Part shown: in pieces, positions 40,611 to 49,238 of the stretch
Layout of the letters: each line of letters begins with the position of its first letter
Numbering within the stretch: the stretch's first letter is position 1
DNA from: Limiplasma sp036645955
GTDB taxonomy: Bacteria; Bacillota; Clostridia; Christensenellales; Aristaeellaceae
Length of the DNA stretch: 64,000 nucleotides
Direction of reading: 5' to 3'
Assembly (NCBI GenBank): GCA_036645955.1
Contig: JAVXND010000011.1
Location: 1 to 64,000, forward strand
Program-made: the position numbers and the translations under genes
The notes under the pieces: model-generated
What the model was told of the DNA's origin: nothing
The model's database searches: none
What the model saw: only the letters and a program-made list of their open reading frames with translations

Positions 40611-41903
40611 ATGGCAATTTGGAACAAGGAAATCGAATGCGCCACGCGCAAGCAAATCGAGCAAATTCAACTGGAACGTTTGAAGGCTACAGTTCGCAGA
40701 GCCTATGACAACGTGCCTATGTACCGCGGAAAAATGGAAAAAGCGGGCGTAAAACCATCGGACATTCAAACACTCAAGGATGTATCCAAAATTCCGCTTA
40801 CCTGCAAAACGGAGCTGAGGGAGCAATATCCTTTCAAGCTTTTGGCGGTACCGATGCGCCAAATCGTGCGCATCCATGCTTCCAGCGGCACCACAGGTCA
40901 ACCCATTACAGCGGGCTATACACGTGCCGATTTAGACATGTGGGCGGAGTGTATTGCGCGAATTGCCACCGCAGGCGGTGTAACGGATAACGATATTGCG
41001 CAAATCAGCTTTGGCTACACGCTCTTTACGGGCGCTTTTGGTTTGCATGGAGGCTTGGAAAAGGTGGGCGCGGCAATCATCCCCATTTCAAGCGGAAATA
41101 CGGAACGGCAGATTCAAATCATGCGCGACTTTGGATCTACCGTGTTGATTGCAACCCCCAGCTATGCCATGTATATAGCCGAAACTGCCGAGCGCATGGA
41201 CATGCTCAAGGATATCAAGCTGCGCGTCGGGCTATTTGGCGCTGAGGGCAGTACGGAGGAAATGCGCGCAGAGCTTGAACGGCGCTTTCATATTCTCGCC
41301 ACGGAAAACTATGGCCTAACGGAGGTTATGGGGCCTGGCGTTTCAGGTGAATGTGCATACAAATGCGGCATGCATATCAATGAGGATTGCTTCCTGCCTG
41401 AAATCATCAACCCTGATACAGGGGAGCCTCTGCCCATGGGTGAGCAGGGTGAGCTGGTGCTTACAACGCTTGCTAAGGAAGGCCAGCCAGCCCTACGCTA
41501 CCGCACACGCGATATCACACGCCTTTTGGAAGAGCCCTGTGCCTGCGGCCGCACACAGCTGCGCATGGAGAAAATCAAGGGCAGAAGTGACGACATGCTG
41601 ATTATTCGCGGTGTGAATGTGTTCCCCTCACAAATTGAGAGCGTTCTCATTGGGCAAAAGGGAATTGGGCCGCATTATGAAATTGTGGTAACGCGCAAAA
41701 ACTATACGGATCATTTGCAAGTGAAGGTTGAGCTGGTGGACGCCGCATTGCTGGATCGCTATAGCGAGCTGGAAGCCTTGCACAACAAGATCAAGGCTCA
41801 GCTAAAAACGGTGCTCCAATTAGACGTAGAAGTAACCCTTGTTTCGCCTAACACGTTAAAGCGCTTTGAAGGCAAAGCCAAGCGTGTAACCGATTTACGA
41901 TAA
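40611..41903 (+). CDS. paaK: Phenylacetate-CoA ligase (first copy)
   Basis: The 430-residue adenylate-forming enzyme has the AMP-binding core SSGTTGQPI near residue 90, the ENYGLTEVMGPGV motif that contacts the adenylate, RTRDITR, and the C-terminal AMP-binding lid domain with IKGRSDDMLIIRGVNVFPSQIE. It converts phenylacetate or a related aryl acid and CoA to the acyl-CoA and AMP, or runs in reverse. It is the first gene of a cluster with iorA, iorB and a second paaK. In anaerobic amino-acid fermenters this set handles aryl pyruvates derived from Phe, Tyr and Trp. AAGGAG precedes the ATG. Confidence 0.93.
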   Translation: MAIWNKEIECATRKQIEQIQLERLKATVRRAYDNVPMYRGKMEKAGVKPSDIQTLKDVSKIPLTCKTELREQYPFKLLAVPMRQIVRIHASSGTTGQPITAGYTRADLDMWAECIARIATAGGVTDNDIAQISFGYTLFTGAFGLHGGLEKVGAAIIPISSGNTERQIQIMRDFGSTVLIATPSYAMYIAETAERMDMLKDIKLRVGLFGAEGSTEEMRAELERRFHILATENYGLTEVMGPGVSGECAYKCGMHINEDCFLPEIINPDTGEPLPMGEQGELVLTTLAKEGQPALRYRTRDITRLLEEPCACGRTQLRMEKIKGRSDDMLIIRGVNVFPSQIESVLIGQKGIGPHYEIVVTRKNYTDHLQVKVELVDAALLDRYSELEALHNKIKAQLKTVLQLDVEVTLVSPNTLKRFEGKAKRVTDLR

Positions 41904-41930
41904 TTCAACATTCAAAGGAGCTATGTAAAT

Positions 41931-43703
41931 ATGGACGAGAAAATCATTACCGCCGACGTTTTTACTGCCGACCATGTGGACGAACGTCTGCTGTTGGGCA
42001 ACGAGGCGGTAGCACAGGGCGCTTGGGAAGCTGGGGTTCGTGTGGTCGCTAGCTATCCGGGCACACCCAGTACAGAAATTACCGAGGCGGTGGCAAAGTT
42101 TCCAGAGGTTCATTGCCAATGGGCGCCTAATGAAAAAGTAGCAACGGAGGTAGCCTTTGGCGCGTCCATGGCAGGCGGACGCGCTATGACCTGCATGAAG
42201 CATGTGGGCGTGAATGTTGCGGCCGACCCGATTTTTACAGCGGCTTATACAGGCGTAAACGCGGGGCTTGTGATTGTTTGCGCGGATGACCCTGCTATGC
42301 ACAGCAGTCAAAACGAGCAGGACAGCCGTTATTATGCACGTGCCGCGCATATTCCCATGCTCGAGCCATCGGACAGCCGCGAATGCCATGCTTTTACCAA
42401 ATTGGCCTTTGCCATGAGCGAAGAGCTTGACACGCCTGTATTTGTGCGTTTAACCACGCGCAGTGCGCACGCCAGAAGCGTTGTTTCGGTTGGTGAACGT
42501 GACGAGCTAGGCGTGAAACCCTACCAAAAAGACGCTATGAAATATGTGATGATGCCCGCCATGGCCAAAAAGCGCCACCCAAAGGTGGAGGAGCGCGAGG
42601 AGTTTTTAGCGGAGGCCGCAAGCCGCATGCCCATTAATGTGGTCAAAATGCGCGATACCTCCATTGGCATCATTACAAGCGGTGTTTGCTATGAATATGT
42701 GCGCGATGCTCTGCCTTATGCCAGCACATTAAAGCTGGGCATGGTTTATCCCCTGCCCATGAAGCTGATTCGCGACTTTGCTTCCAAGGTGGAAAAGCTG
42801 ATTGTGGTGGAAGAGCTGGAAGGCTTGATTGAAAAAGACATCCTGGCGGCTGGCATTGCGGTGGAGGGTAAGAAATACACAGGCTTGCAGGGTGAGTTAA
42901 GCGTAGAAAAGCTCAAGCATGCACTGTTGGATGAACCCATGCCCGCGCAGAATCCTGTGGAGCTTCCTGCCCGTCCGCCCGTGCTTTGCCCTGGTTGCCC
43001 GCATCGCGGCATATTTTATGTGTTTAACAAGCTGGGTCTGCGCGTTATGGGTGACATTGGCTGTTACACGCTTGCGTCCCTTCCTCCGCTCAACGGCATT
43101 GACGCTTGCCTTTGCATGGGTGCGAGTATTGGCATGGCAAGCGGTGCAGAGCGTGCGCAGGGCAAGGAATTTTCAAAAGGCACTGTGGCTGTGCTTGGAG
43201 ACAGCACCTTTATTCACAGCGGGATTACCTCGTTAATCGATGCGGTTTACAACCAAGAGTGCATTACCGTTGTGATACTGGACAACCGCATCACAGGCAT
43301 GACGGGTCATCAGCAAAACCCCGCTACAGGCAAGGATATTCACAACCTGCCTGCTCCGCAGCTGAACATTGAAAAGCTTGTGGAAAGCTGTGGTGTGCGT
43401 GACATTTCGATTGTAGATCCCTTTGATTTGAAAGCGGCTGAAAAGGCACTCAGAGATGCAACCTCACATGAAGAGGTAAGCGTAGTCATTGCCCGCAGAC
43501 CCTGCGCATTGATTGTAAAAAGCACCCATAAGCCCTTTGTGATTGACGGATGCAAAAATTGCGGCGCATGCATGAAGCTAAGCTGTCCCGCAATTGAACG
43601 CCACCAAGGCGCAGTAATCATCAACCCCGCTCTTTGCGTGGGTTGTGGAATGTGCGCACAGGTATGCCCCTTTAAAGCCATCAAGAGCGGGGAGGATGCG
43701 TAA
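41931..43703 (+). CDS. iorA: Indolepyruvate:ferredoxin oxidoreductase, alpha subunit
   Basis: The 590-residue subunit oxidatively decarboxylates aryl pyruvates to aryl-acetyl-CoA, reducing ferredoxin. The N-terminal pyrimidine-binding region (SYPGTPSTEITEAVAK, NEKVATEVAFGASMAG) is followed by the C-terminal TPP-binding region (GDSTFIHSGITSLIDAVYN...DNRITGMTGHQQNP). At the end is a two-cluster ferredoxin domain with CKNCGACMKLSCP and CVGCGMCAQVCP, each giving four Cys. This is the expected domain order for IorA. One base separates its stop from iorB. AAAGGAG precedes the ATG. Confidence 0.96.
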   Translation: MDEKIITADVFTADHVDERLLLGNEAVAQGAWEAGVRVVASYPGTPSTEITEAVAKFPEVHCQWAPNEKVATEVAFGASMAGGRAMTCMKHVGVNVAADPIFTAAYTGVNAGLVIVCADDPAMHSSQNEQDSRYYARAAHIPMLEPSDSRECHAFTKLAFAMSEELDTPVFVRLTTRSAHARSVVSVGERDELGVKPYQKDAMKYVMMPAMAKKRHPKVEEREEFLAEAASRMPINVVKMRDTSIGIITSGVCYEYVRDALPYASTLKLGMVYPLPMKLIRDFASKVEKLIVVEELEGLIEKDILAAGIAVEGKKYTGLQGELSVEKLKHALLDEPMPAQNPVELPARPPVLCPGCPHRGIFYVFNKLGLRVMGDIGCYTLASLPPLNGIDACLCMGASIGMASGAERAQGKEFSKGTVAVLGDSTFIHSGITSLIDAVYNQECITVVILDNRITGMTGHQQNPATGKDIHNLPAPQLNIEKLVESCGVRDISIVDPFDLKAAEKALRDATSHEEVSVVIARRPCALIVKSTHKPFVIDGCKNCGACMKLSCPAIERHQGAVIINPALCVGCGMCAQVCPFKAIKSGEDA

Positions 43704-43704
43704 C

Positions 43705-44286
43705 ATGAGCAAAGCAGCATTTGATTTGGTGATTGTAGGCGTAGGCGGACAGGGCACGCTTCTAGCCAGCAAAATTTTAGGAAAGCTTGCACTTTCGGAA
43801 AACTGCGGCGTGAAGGTAAGCGAGGTACATGGCATGAGCCAGCGCGGCGGCAGTGTAATTACCTACGTGCGCGTGGGGGACAAGGTGCATTCGCCTCTTG
43901 TAGCGCAAGGGCAGGCTGATTATTTGCTTAGCTTTGAAGCATTGGAAGCCGCCCGCGCCGCCTCCTTTCTAAAGGCTGAAGGAATCGCCATTGTAAACAC
44001 ACAGCAAATATGGCCAATGCCTGTGATTACGGGTGCGGCAAGCTATCCGCAGGAGCCTATGAAACCATTCCAACAGCATCGCGTAGAAAGTGCGGATGCT
44101 CTGAAATTGGCCATAGAGGCGGGTAACGCAAAAGCCCTCAACCTCGTGCTTTTAGGCATGCTGAGCATGCACCTGCCCTTTTCCCAGGAGGCATGGCAAA
44201 AAGCCATTTGTGATTGCGTACCCAAAGCAACCTTCGCCGTAAATCTTTCTGCCTTTCAAAAAGGGCGGGAGCTATCCAAACACTAA
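43705..44286 (+). CDS. iorB: Indolepyruvate:ferredoxin oxidoreductase, beta subunit
   Basis: The 193-residue gamma-domain subunit starts with FDLVIVGVGGQGTLLASKILGKLA, the conserved glycine-rich beginning of IorB and 2-oxoacid oxidoreductase gamma subunits, and contains EVHGMSQRGGSVITYVRVG. The ATG at 43705 has GGGGAGG nine bases upstream and replaces a longer frame that overlaps iorA. It forms the complex with IorA that transfers electrons to ferredoxin. The gene is followed by the second paaK after about 68 bases. Confidence 0.95.
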   Translation: MSKAAFDLVIVGVGGQGTLLASKILGKLALSENCGVKVSEVHGMSQRGGSVITYVRVGDKVHSPLVAQGQADYLLSFEALEAARAASFLKAEGIAIVNTQQIWPMPVITGAASYPQEPMKPFQQHRVESADALKLAIEAGNAKALNLVLLGMLSMHLPFSQEAWQKAICDCVPKATFAVNLSAFQKGRELSKH

Positions 44287-44354
44287 AATCATAAGATAAG
44301 GGCGATTTGCTTTGCGACAAATTGCGCATGAGTCAAAAAGGAGAGATATCCGCC

Positions 44355-45665
44355 ATGGAGCATCTATACTGGAACCCAACGATGGAAAAAATGCCGCGCG
44401 AACAGCTTCGTGCTTTACAAGACGAGCGTTTGCGTGATGTGGTGCGCCGCGTGTACGAAAGCGTACCCTTTTACCGCAATAAAATGCAGAAGCTAGGGAT
44501 TACCCCGCAGGATATTCGCGGAGTGTGCGATTTGGAGCTGCTGCCCTTTACGCAAAAGCAGGATTTACGGGATAACTATCCCTTTGGGATGTTTGCAGTA
44601 CCCCAAAGCGAAATTATCCGCATCCACGCATCCAGCGGAACCACAGGAAAACCAAGTGTTGCGGGTTATACAAGCGGCGATATTGATCGTTGGGCGGAGC
44701 TAATGGCGCGCGGCATGTATTGCGCCAATATCGGCAAGCGTGATGTGGTGCAGGTTGCCTATGGTTACGGGCTGTTTACAGGCGGTTTAGGCGCGCACTA
44801 CGGAGCCGAGCGCGTGGGCGCGTCTGTTATTCCCGTAAGCGGCGGAAATACCTTGCGTCAGCTCATGCTGATGGAGGACTTTGGATCTACAGCGCTGTGC
44901 TGTACGCCCTCCTATGCGCTCAACCTTGCGGATTCATTGGAACGCGAGGGTGTTTCACTGGATCGGCTCAAGCTCAAGCATGGCATTTTTGGCGCAGAGC
45001 CTTGGACAGAGGATATGCGCAAATGCATTGAAGAAAAATTGGGCATAGATGCCATCAATATTTATGGCTTGAGCGAGGTGATGGGGCCTGGGGTAGCGGT
45101 GGAATGCATGTGCAAAAACGGCATGCATATTTGGGAGGATCATTTCCTGCCTGAGGTTATTGGTGAAAATGGTCAGGCCTTGCCCTATGGCGAGCAGGGA
45201 GATTTGACCTTTACCACGCTAACCAAGCATGGTATGCCCTTGCTTCGCTACCGTACACACGACCTTTGCGCCCTGACGGATGAGCCCTGCGAATGCGGAC
45301 GCACGCATGTGCGCATGTGCCGTGTGATGGGGCGTACCGATGATATGCTGATCATTCGCGGTGTGAATGTGTTTCCTTCGCAAATTGAGCACGCATTGCT
45401 GCAGGTGGCTGGCATAGAACCACACTACCATATTGTGGTGGATCGTCAAGGAACGCTTGATACCATTGAGGTGCAAGTGGAGCTGTCGCCTAGCATGATG
45501 AGCGACACAATCAAGGATTTGGAAACGCTTGAACAAAAGCTGGTGAATTCACTGGCTACCCACGCGCTGATCCATGCCAATGTAAAGCTTTGTCAACCTG
45601 GCGCCATTTCACGCAGTGAAGGAAAAGCCATGCGTGTAACGGATAAACGCAAGCTACCGCATTGA
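44355..45665 (+). CDS. paaK: Phenylacetate-CoA ligase (second copy)
   Basis: The 436-residue paralogue of the protein at 40611 keeps the core motifs SSGTTGKPS, NIYGLSEVMGPGV, RTHDLC and GRTDDMLIIRGVNVFPSQIE. The two proteins differ clearly along their lengths, so they are old duplicates and may prefer different aryl acids. The ATG at 44355 has AGGAGA about ten bases upstream. A cluster with two ligases around one oxidoreductase could work in both directions: releasing acids from aryl-acetyl-CoA, or activating acids for reductive carboxylation to aromatic amino acids. The direction cannot be decided here. Confidence 0.92.
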   Translation: MEHLYWNPTMEKMPREQLRALQDERLRDVVRRVYESVPFYRNKMQKLGITPQDIRGVCDLELLPFTQKQDLRDNYPFGMFAVPQSEIIRIHASSGTTGKPSVAGYTSGDIDRWAELMARGMYCANIGKRDVVQVAYGYGLFTGGLGAHYGAERVGASVIPVSGGNTLRQLMLMEDFGSTALCCTPSYALNLADSLEREGVSLDRLKLKHGIFGAEPWTEDMRKCIEEKLGIDAINIYGLSEVMGPGVAVECMCKNGMHIWEDHFLPEVIGENGQALPYGEQGDLTFTTLTKHGMPLLRYRTHDLCALTDEPCECGRTHVRMCRVMGRTDDMLIIRGVNVFPSQIEHALLQVAGIEPHYHIVVDRQGTLDTIEVQVELSPSMMSDTIKDLETLEQKLVNSLATHALIHANVKLCQPGAISRSEGKAMRVTDKRKLPH

Positions 45666-45707
45666 CAACCGTAACACGAAGGTCTATGCAACAAATGAAT
45701 CGTTTTG

Positions 45708-45716
45708 TGGTATAAT
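45708..45716 (+). promoter_or_regulatory. Extended -10 promoter of the ACT-domain gene
   Basis: TGGTATAAT lies 33 bases ahead of the ATG at 45749. It gives the ACT-domain gene its own start in addition to any read-through from paaK. Confidence 0.5.
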
Positions 45717-45748
45717 AAAACGGCAACAGATAAAGGAGGCGTCCATTC

Positions 45749-46180
45749 ATGTATGTAAAGCAAATTTCCGTTTTTATCGAAAATACGCCCGGTCGTCTGG
45801 CGCATTTTACAAAGCTTCTGGGAGACAATCACATTGATCTGGTATCCCTCTCTGTGGCGGACACAACACATTTCGGTATACTGCGCGGCATTGTGGCGGA
45901 TTATGAGCAGGCGGTAAAGCTCATTTCTGACAATGGCTACACGGTAAAGCTGACAGATGTGCTGGCGGTGAACGTTGCGGACCGTCCGGGCGGGTTAGCG
46001 GATGTGCTGAAGGTGCTTGCTGAAAATGAAATCGGGGTAGAATACCTCTACAGCTTTGTACGCAATGCGGGCGATCATGCGTTGATTATTTTCCGCGTTG
46101 ACAAGCTGGACGAAGCCGCCGATGTGCTGGCACAAGCGGGCATTAAACTGCTCTCACAGGATGAAGTGAGGGGGCTATAA
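45749..46180 (+). CDS. Tandem ACT-domain protein
   Basis: The 143-residue protein is two ACT domains in a row: VKQISVFIENTPGRLAHFTKLLGDNHIDLVSLSVAD (residues 3-38) and TDVLAVNVADRPGGLADVLKVLAENEIGVEYLYSFV (about 69-105). ACT domains bind amino acids and regulate enzymes or transcription. Small proteins of this type are often found next to paaK-ior clusters, and an aromatic amino acid is the likely ligand; this rests on context. AAAGGAGG precedes the ATG. The gene ends seven bases before a hairpin-rich repeat region. Confidence 0.9.
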   Translation: MYVKQISVFIENTPGRLAHFTKLLGDNHIDLVSLSVADTTHFGILRGIVADYEQAVKLISDNGYTVKLTDVLAVNVADRPGGLADVLKVLAENEIGVEYLYSFVRNAGDHALIIFRVDKLDEAADVLAQAGIKLLSQDEVRGL

Positions 46181-46186
46181 GCGGCG

Positions 46187-46313
46187 TGTCGGAAAAGTAC
46201 TTCGTCCTTTTCCGACAGGGGCTGGGGAATGTTTGCGGCAAAGCCGCAAACTGCCCGCCCGCCTGGCAAAGCCAGGCGATACGAATACAGTCAGAGGGTT
46301 TTGCGAAACCCTC
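46187..46313. repeat. Row of four perfect hairpins
   Basis: The stems are TGTCGGAAAAG (46187-46217), TTTGCGGC with loop AAA (46232-46250), GCCTGGC with loop AAA (46261-46277) and GAGGGTTT with loop TGCG (46294-46313). All are perfect inverted repeats with small loops. The first could act as terminator for the ACT gene but has no T run. Confidence 0.8.
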
Positions 46314-46322
46314 CGACACCTC

Positions 46323-46567
46323 CCGGGAGGAACGGGGGGAGCAAAATGCGCTTCGCTGTTTTGACGGGTGAGGGGGCTCGGGGGCTTTGCTGCGTTTGGC
46401 AACAGCCGGGAGAAACGAGGGAGCAAAATGCGCTCGCTGTTTTGACGGGCGGGGGGCTTGGGGGCTTTGCTGCGTTTGGCAACAGCCGGGAGGAACGGGG
46501 GGAGCAAAATACGCTTCGCTGTTTTGACGGGCGGGGGGCTTGGGGGCTTTGTTACGTTTGGCACCAA
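46323..46567. repeat. Tandem repeat, unit about 80 bases, three copies
   Basis: Copies start at CCGGGAG near 46323, 46406 and 46486 and share AGCAAAAT, a GCTGTTTTGACGGG core, long G runs and GGCTTTGCTGCGTTTGGCAA. A decayed fourth copy may follow to about 46615. The array is flanked by an imperfect 26-base direct repeat (46281-46306 and 46621-46646, 21 of 26 identical). Confidence 0.85.
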
Positions 46568-46664
46568 GCGAGAAAGAAAATTTGGGGGCAAAAGAGCGCT
46601 TGCTTTTTTACCGAGAAATTATGAATACCGACAGAGGGTTCTTCGATGCCCTTAAAGGAGTTTC

Positions 46665-47780
46665 ATGCTACGACAGAACCTTGTAACCATTGATTTGAAT
46701 GCCATTGCACACAACTATGCTATTTTGAAGGGCGCTGTACCTAAGACGGTTCGTGTGATGCCTGTGATTAAGGCGGATGCCTATGGGCATGGGATGCTTC
46801 CCGTTGCCAAAACCCTTTGCAAATGCGGGGCGGCTGATTTTGCGGTTGCGTTGCCTGAAGAAGGAATTGCGTTAAGGGAAGGCGGCATACAGGCAACAGT
46901 GCTTGTGCTTGGCGCAGCTACAGAGCGTGCGGTGAGTGCCGCGATCCAAAACGATTTGACACAAACGGTTTTTACGCCTGAAATGGTTCGCTTGATGAAT
47001 GAAGAGGCAATGAAACAGGGAAAAACGGCCTACGTTCACATCAAGCTGGATACAGGCATGAACCGTATCGGGCTTAAAACCGAGCAGGAGGCGGATGCAT
47101 TGGCAATGGCGCTGAGCGCTGCGCCAAATGTAGCGGCAACGGGCATTTACACCCATTTTGCAGATGCGGACAACCCCTTGCAGGATGGCAACATGAACGC
47201 GTTTACGCGCATGCAGCTGGAACGCTTTACCAAGCTTCGGGCGCATTTTGACCATCGAATTCCCGCCCATGTTGCCAATAGCGCCATGAGCTTGCTCGCG
47301 CCAGAGGCATATTTTAACATGATCCGCGAGGGCATTTCCCTCTATGGCTACCCGCCCGTGGATACCCATCTTCCTTTTTTGCCCGCCCTGCGCTGGACAA
47401 CCGAGGTGGTGCATGTAAAGACCGTTTCAGCGGGAGAAAGCATTGGGTATGGCTGTGCTTTTGTTGCCAAGCATGAAATGCGCGTAGCAACGGTAGCAGT
47501 TGGTTATGGGGACGGCTATCATCGCCTTTGTGCCAATCATGGACAGATGCTGGTTTGCAAAAAGCGCGCCAATATCTTAGGCCGCGTATGCATGGATCAA
47601 ACCATGCTGGATGTAACCGATATTCCTGAGGCATGTGTAGGCGATGAAGTGGTTCTTCTAGGTGCGCAGGGCAACGAAACCATTGACGCGGTTGAGCTTG
47701 CGCGTTATGCGCAAACCATCTGCTATGAGGTGCTGCTTAGCATTACAGCACGGGTGCCCAAAACCTATTTGGGTGAGTAA
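46665..47780 (+). CDS. alr: Alanine racemase
   Basis: The 371-residue PLP enzyme interconverts L- and D-alanine for peptidoglycan. The PLP lysine lies in VIKADAYGHG near residue 37, the second catalytic Tyr in SIGYGCAF near 265, and the C-terminal beta domain has GRVCMDQTMLDVT. The length and order (TIM barrel then beta domain) are normal. TAAAGGAG precedes the ATG. It is the first gene after the hairpin and tandem-repeat array and begins a plus-strand run that continues to the FtsX-like gene. Confidence 0.96.
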   Translation: MLRQNLVTIDLNAIAHNYAILKGAVPKTVRVMPVIKADAYGHGMLPVAKTLCKCGAADFAVALPEEGIALREGGIQATVLVLGAATERAVSAAIQNDLTQTVFTPEMVRLMNEEAMKQGKTAYVHIKLDTGMNRIGLKTEQEADALAMALSAAPNVAATGIYTHFADADNPLQDGNMNAFTRMQLERFTKLRAHFDHRIPAHVANSAMSLLAPEAYFNMIREGISLYGYPPVDTHLPFLPALRWTTEVVHVKTVSAGESIGYGCAFVAKHEMRVATVAVGYGDGYHRLCANHGQMLVCKKRANILGRVCMDQTMLDVTDIPEACVGDEVVLLGAQGNETIDAVELARYAQTICYEVLLSITARVPKTYLGE

Positions 47781-47848
47781 CGCATGAAATGCTTGTGTTT
47801 TGACAAAATAAGCCTTGCTGGCGTCAAGGTATGGAAAGGAACCAAACC

Positions 47849-48658
47849 ATGCAAACCAAAACAAAGAAGAAACCACCGATAGAGGAGGTTAAAAAACCGA
47901 TTCTGACTGGTTCATGGCATGGCAAAGATGCTTGGAAGCTTGCGGGTAAGCGTGCCATCTCTATTTTAGCGGTATCCCTTGTATACCTGATTGCAGGACT
48001 GCTGCTGGGCTTTGACAACCTCGCTGGGCGCATTGTAACCTCCCTTGCGGTGGTGCTGCTGGTGATTTACTATCAATATCACCAAGGCATGGGCAAAGGT
48101 CAGGACGACGCGGCCCTTGCGGAAATCATGTATCAGCGCACGCAGGAGGGCAAGGAGGTTACACAGTCCGACCGTGAACGCTGCTTTCATCCTTTCAAGG
48201 GAACCTTTGCCACATTGGTGGGAGCGCTGCCCTTTGTGCTGTTCGCATTGGTGTTTGCCTTTGTGACCAAACCTAGCGAGTATGTCTTAGGTGTGCTGCC
48301 CTCATGGACAGAAGGCCTTATGGCACAAAACGAGTTTGGGGATGCACTGCACTACTATGGCCTAAACTCTGGCTTGGGTGCAGTGGACGTGATGCGCGTG
48401 ATGGATCGTGCAATGGTCATGCCCTTTATCAACGTTGCCTCCTACATAGGCGATTATGCCGCCTTGCTTGTGGAGCGTTTAAGCCCACTGCTGGTATTGA
48501 TTGCGCCTATGGGCTACGGCTTTGGCTATGCGCGCGGTGTGGATTTGCGCACCAAAATCAACACAGGCATTAAAATGGGCGATGATAAAAAGAAGCGCAA
48601 GGAACGCAAAGCCCGCAAACAGCGCCAGCGTAGTTCTGCGCCTGAACGCCTGGTTTAA
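47849..48658 (+). CDS. Membrane protein of unknown function, 269 aa
   Basis: I do not recognise this protein. It has a basic, lysine-rich N-terminus, two close membrane helices (about 35-55 and 65-82), a charged cytosolic loop (KGQDDAALAEIMYQRTQEGKEVTQSDRERC), a third helix (TLVGALPFVLFALVFAFV), a loop of about 60 residues, a fourth hydrophobic segment (LLVLIAPMGYGFGYA), and a very basic tail (KKKRKERKARKQRQR). The ATG at 47849 has AAAGGAA seven bases upstream; the frame is open for six more codons. It is placed between alr and rsmD, four bases before rsmD, so it is co-expressed with housekeeping genes. A link to cell-envelope or ribosome-associated function is only suggested by position. Confidence 0.75.
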   Translation: MQTKTKKKPPIEEVKKPILTGSWHGKDAWKLAGKRAISILAVSLVYLIAGLLLGFDNLAGRIVTSLAVVLLVIYYQYHQGMGKGQDDAALAEIMYQRTQEGKEVTQSDRERCFHPFKGTFATLVGALPFVLFALVFAFVTKPSEYVLGVLPSWTEGLMAQNEFGDALHYYGLNSGLGAVDVMRVMDRAMVMPFINVASYIGDYAALLVERLSPLLVLIAPMGYGFGYARGVDLRTKINTGIKMGDDKKKRKERKARKQRQRSSAPERLV

Positions 48659-48662
48659 CCGT

Positions 48663-49238
48663 ATGCGCATCATATCAGGCATCAGGCGGGGTACACAGCT
48701 GTTTGCGCCGCAGGGCATGGATACGCGGCCTACGCAGGATCGCGTAAAGGAATCGCTTTTCAACATCCTGCAAGGGTATGTAGCAGACGCGGTGGTGCTG
48801 GATTTATTCGCGGGCAGCGGCGGCTTGGCGCTGGAAGCCATCAGCCGAGGTGCAAAGCATGCGGCGCTTGTGGATATGGATCGCGAGGCGATGAACTGCA
48901 TTCGCCGCAACGTGAACAAGCTTGGCTTTGAAAACAGCGTGAGCCTTTTTCAATGCCAATGGCGGCAAGCGCTTTTGCAAATCAAGCAAGCGGGACTATG
49001 CTTTGATCTGGTTTTCTTAGATCCGCCCTATCGCATGACGGATTTGCAAACCTTTTGCGGCGAGCTTAGTCAAAATAGGTTGCTGGTGCATGGCGCCATG
49101 CTGGTGCTGGAGCATCGCAGCGGGCTTATTCCCACGCTTGGCAAGGAATTTATGCTTGTGAATGAACGGCGCTACGGTGATAGCGAAATTCACTTTTACC
49201 AGTTTGAGGAAGAGGCGAAAGGAGAGCCGCTGCTGTGA
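48663..49238 (+). CDS. rsmD: 16S rRNA (guanine966-N2)-methyltransferase
   Basis: The 191-residue enzyme methylates G966 of 16S rRNA using S-adenosylmethionine. It begins MRIISGIRRGTQLF, has the SAM-binding segment VLDLFAGSGGLALEAISRGA and the catalytic DPPY near residue 120. The ATG at 48663 lies four bases after the previous stop; the longer open frame upstream overlaps the membrane-protein gene and is not used. It overlaps coaD by four bases. The rsmD-coaD pair is the usual order in many bacteria. Confidence 0.95.
   Translation: MRIISGIRRGTQLFAPQGMDTRPTQDRVKESLFNILQGYVADAVVLDLFAGSGGLALEAISRGAKHAALVDMDREAMNCIRRNVNKLGFENSVSLFQCQWRQALLQIKQAGLCFDLVFLDPPYRMTDLQTFCGELSQNRLLVHGAMLVLEHRSGLIPTLGKEFMLVNERRYGDSEIHFYQFEEEAKGEPLL

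Noticed and set aside
46175..46591. Long frames on both strands through the repeat array, with proline-rich repeats
   Set aside because: They arise from the 80-base tandem repeat read as codons, have no binding site, and overlap the hairpin row.
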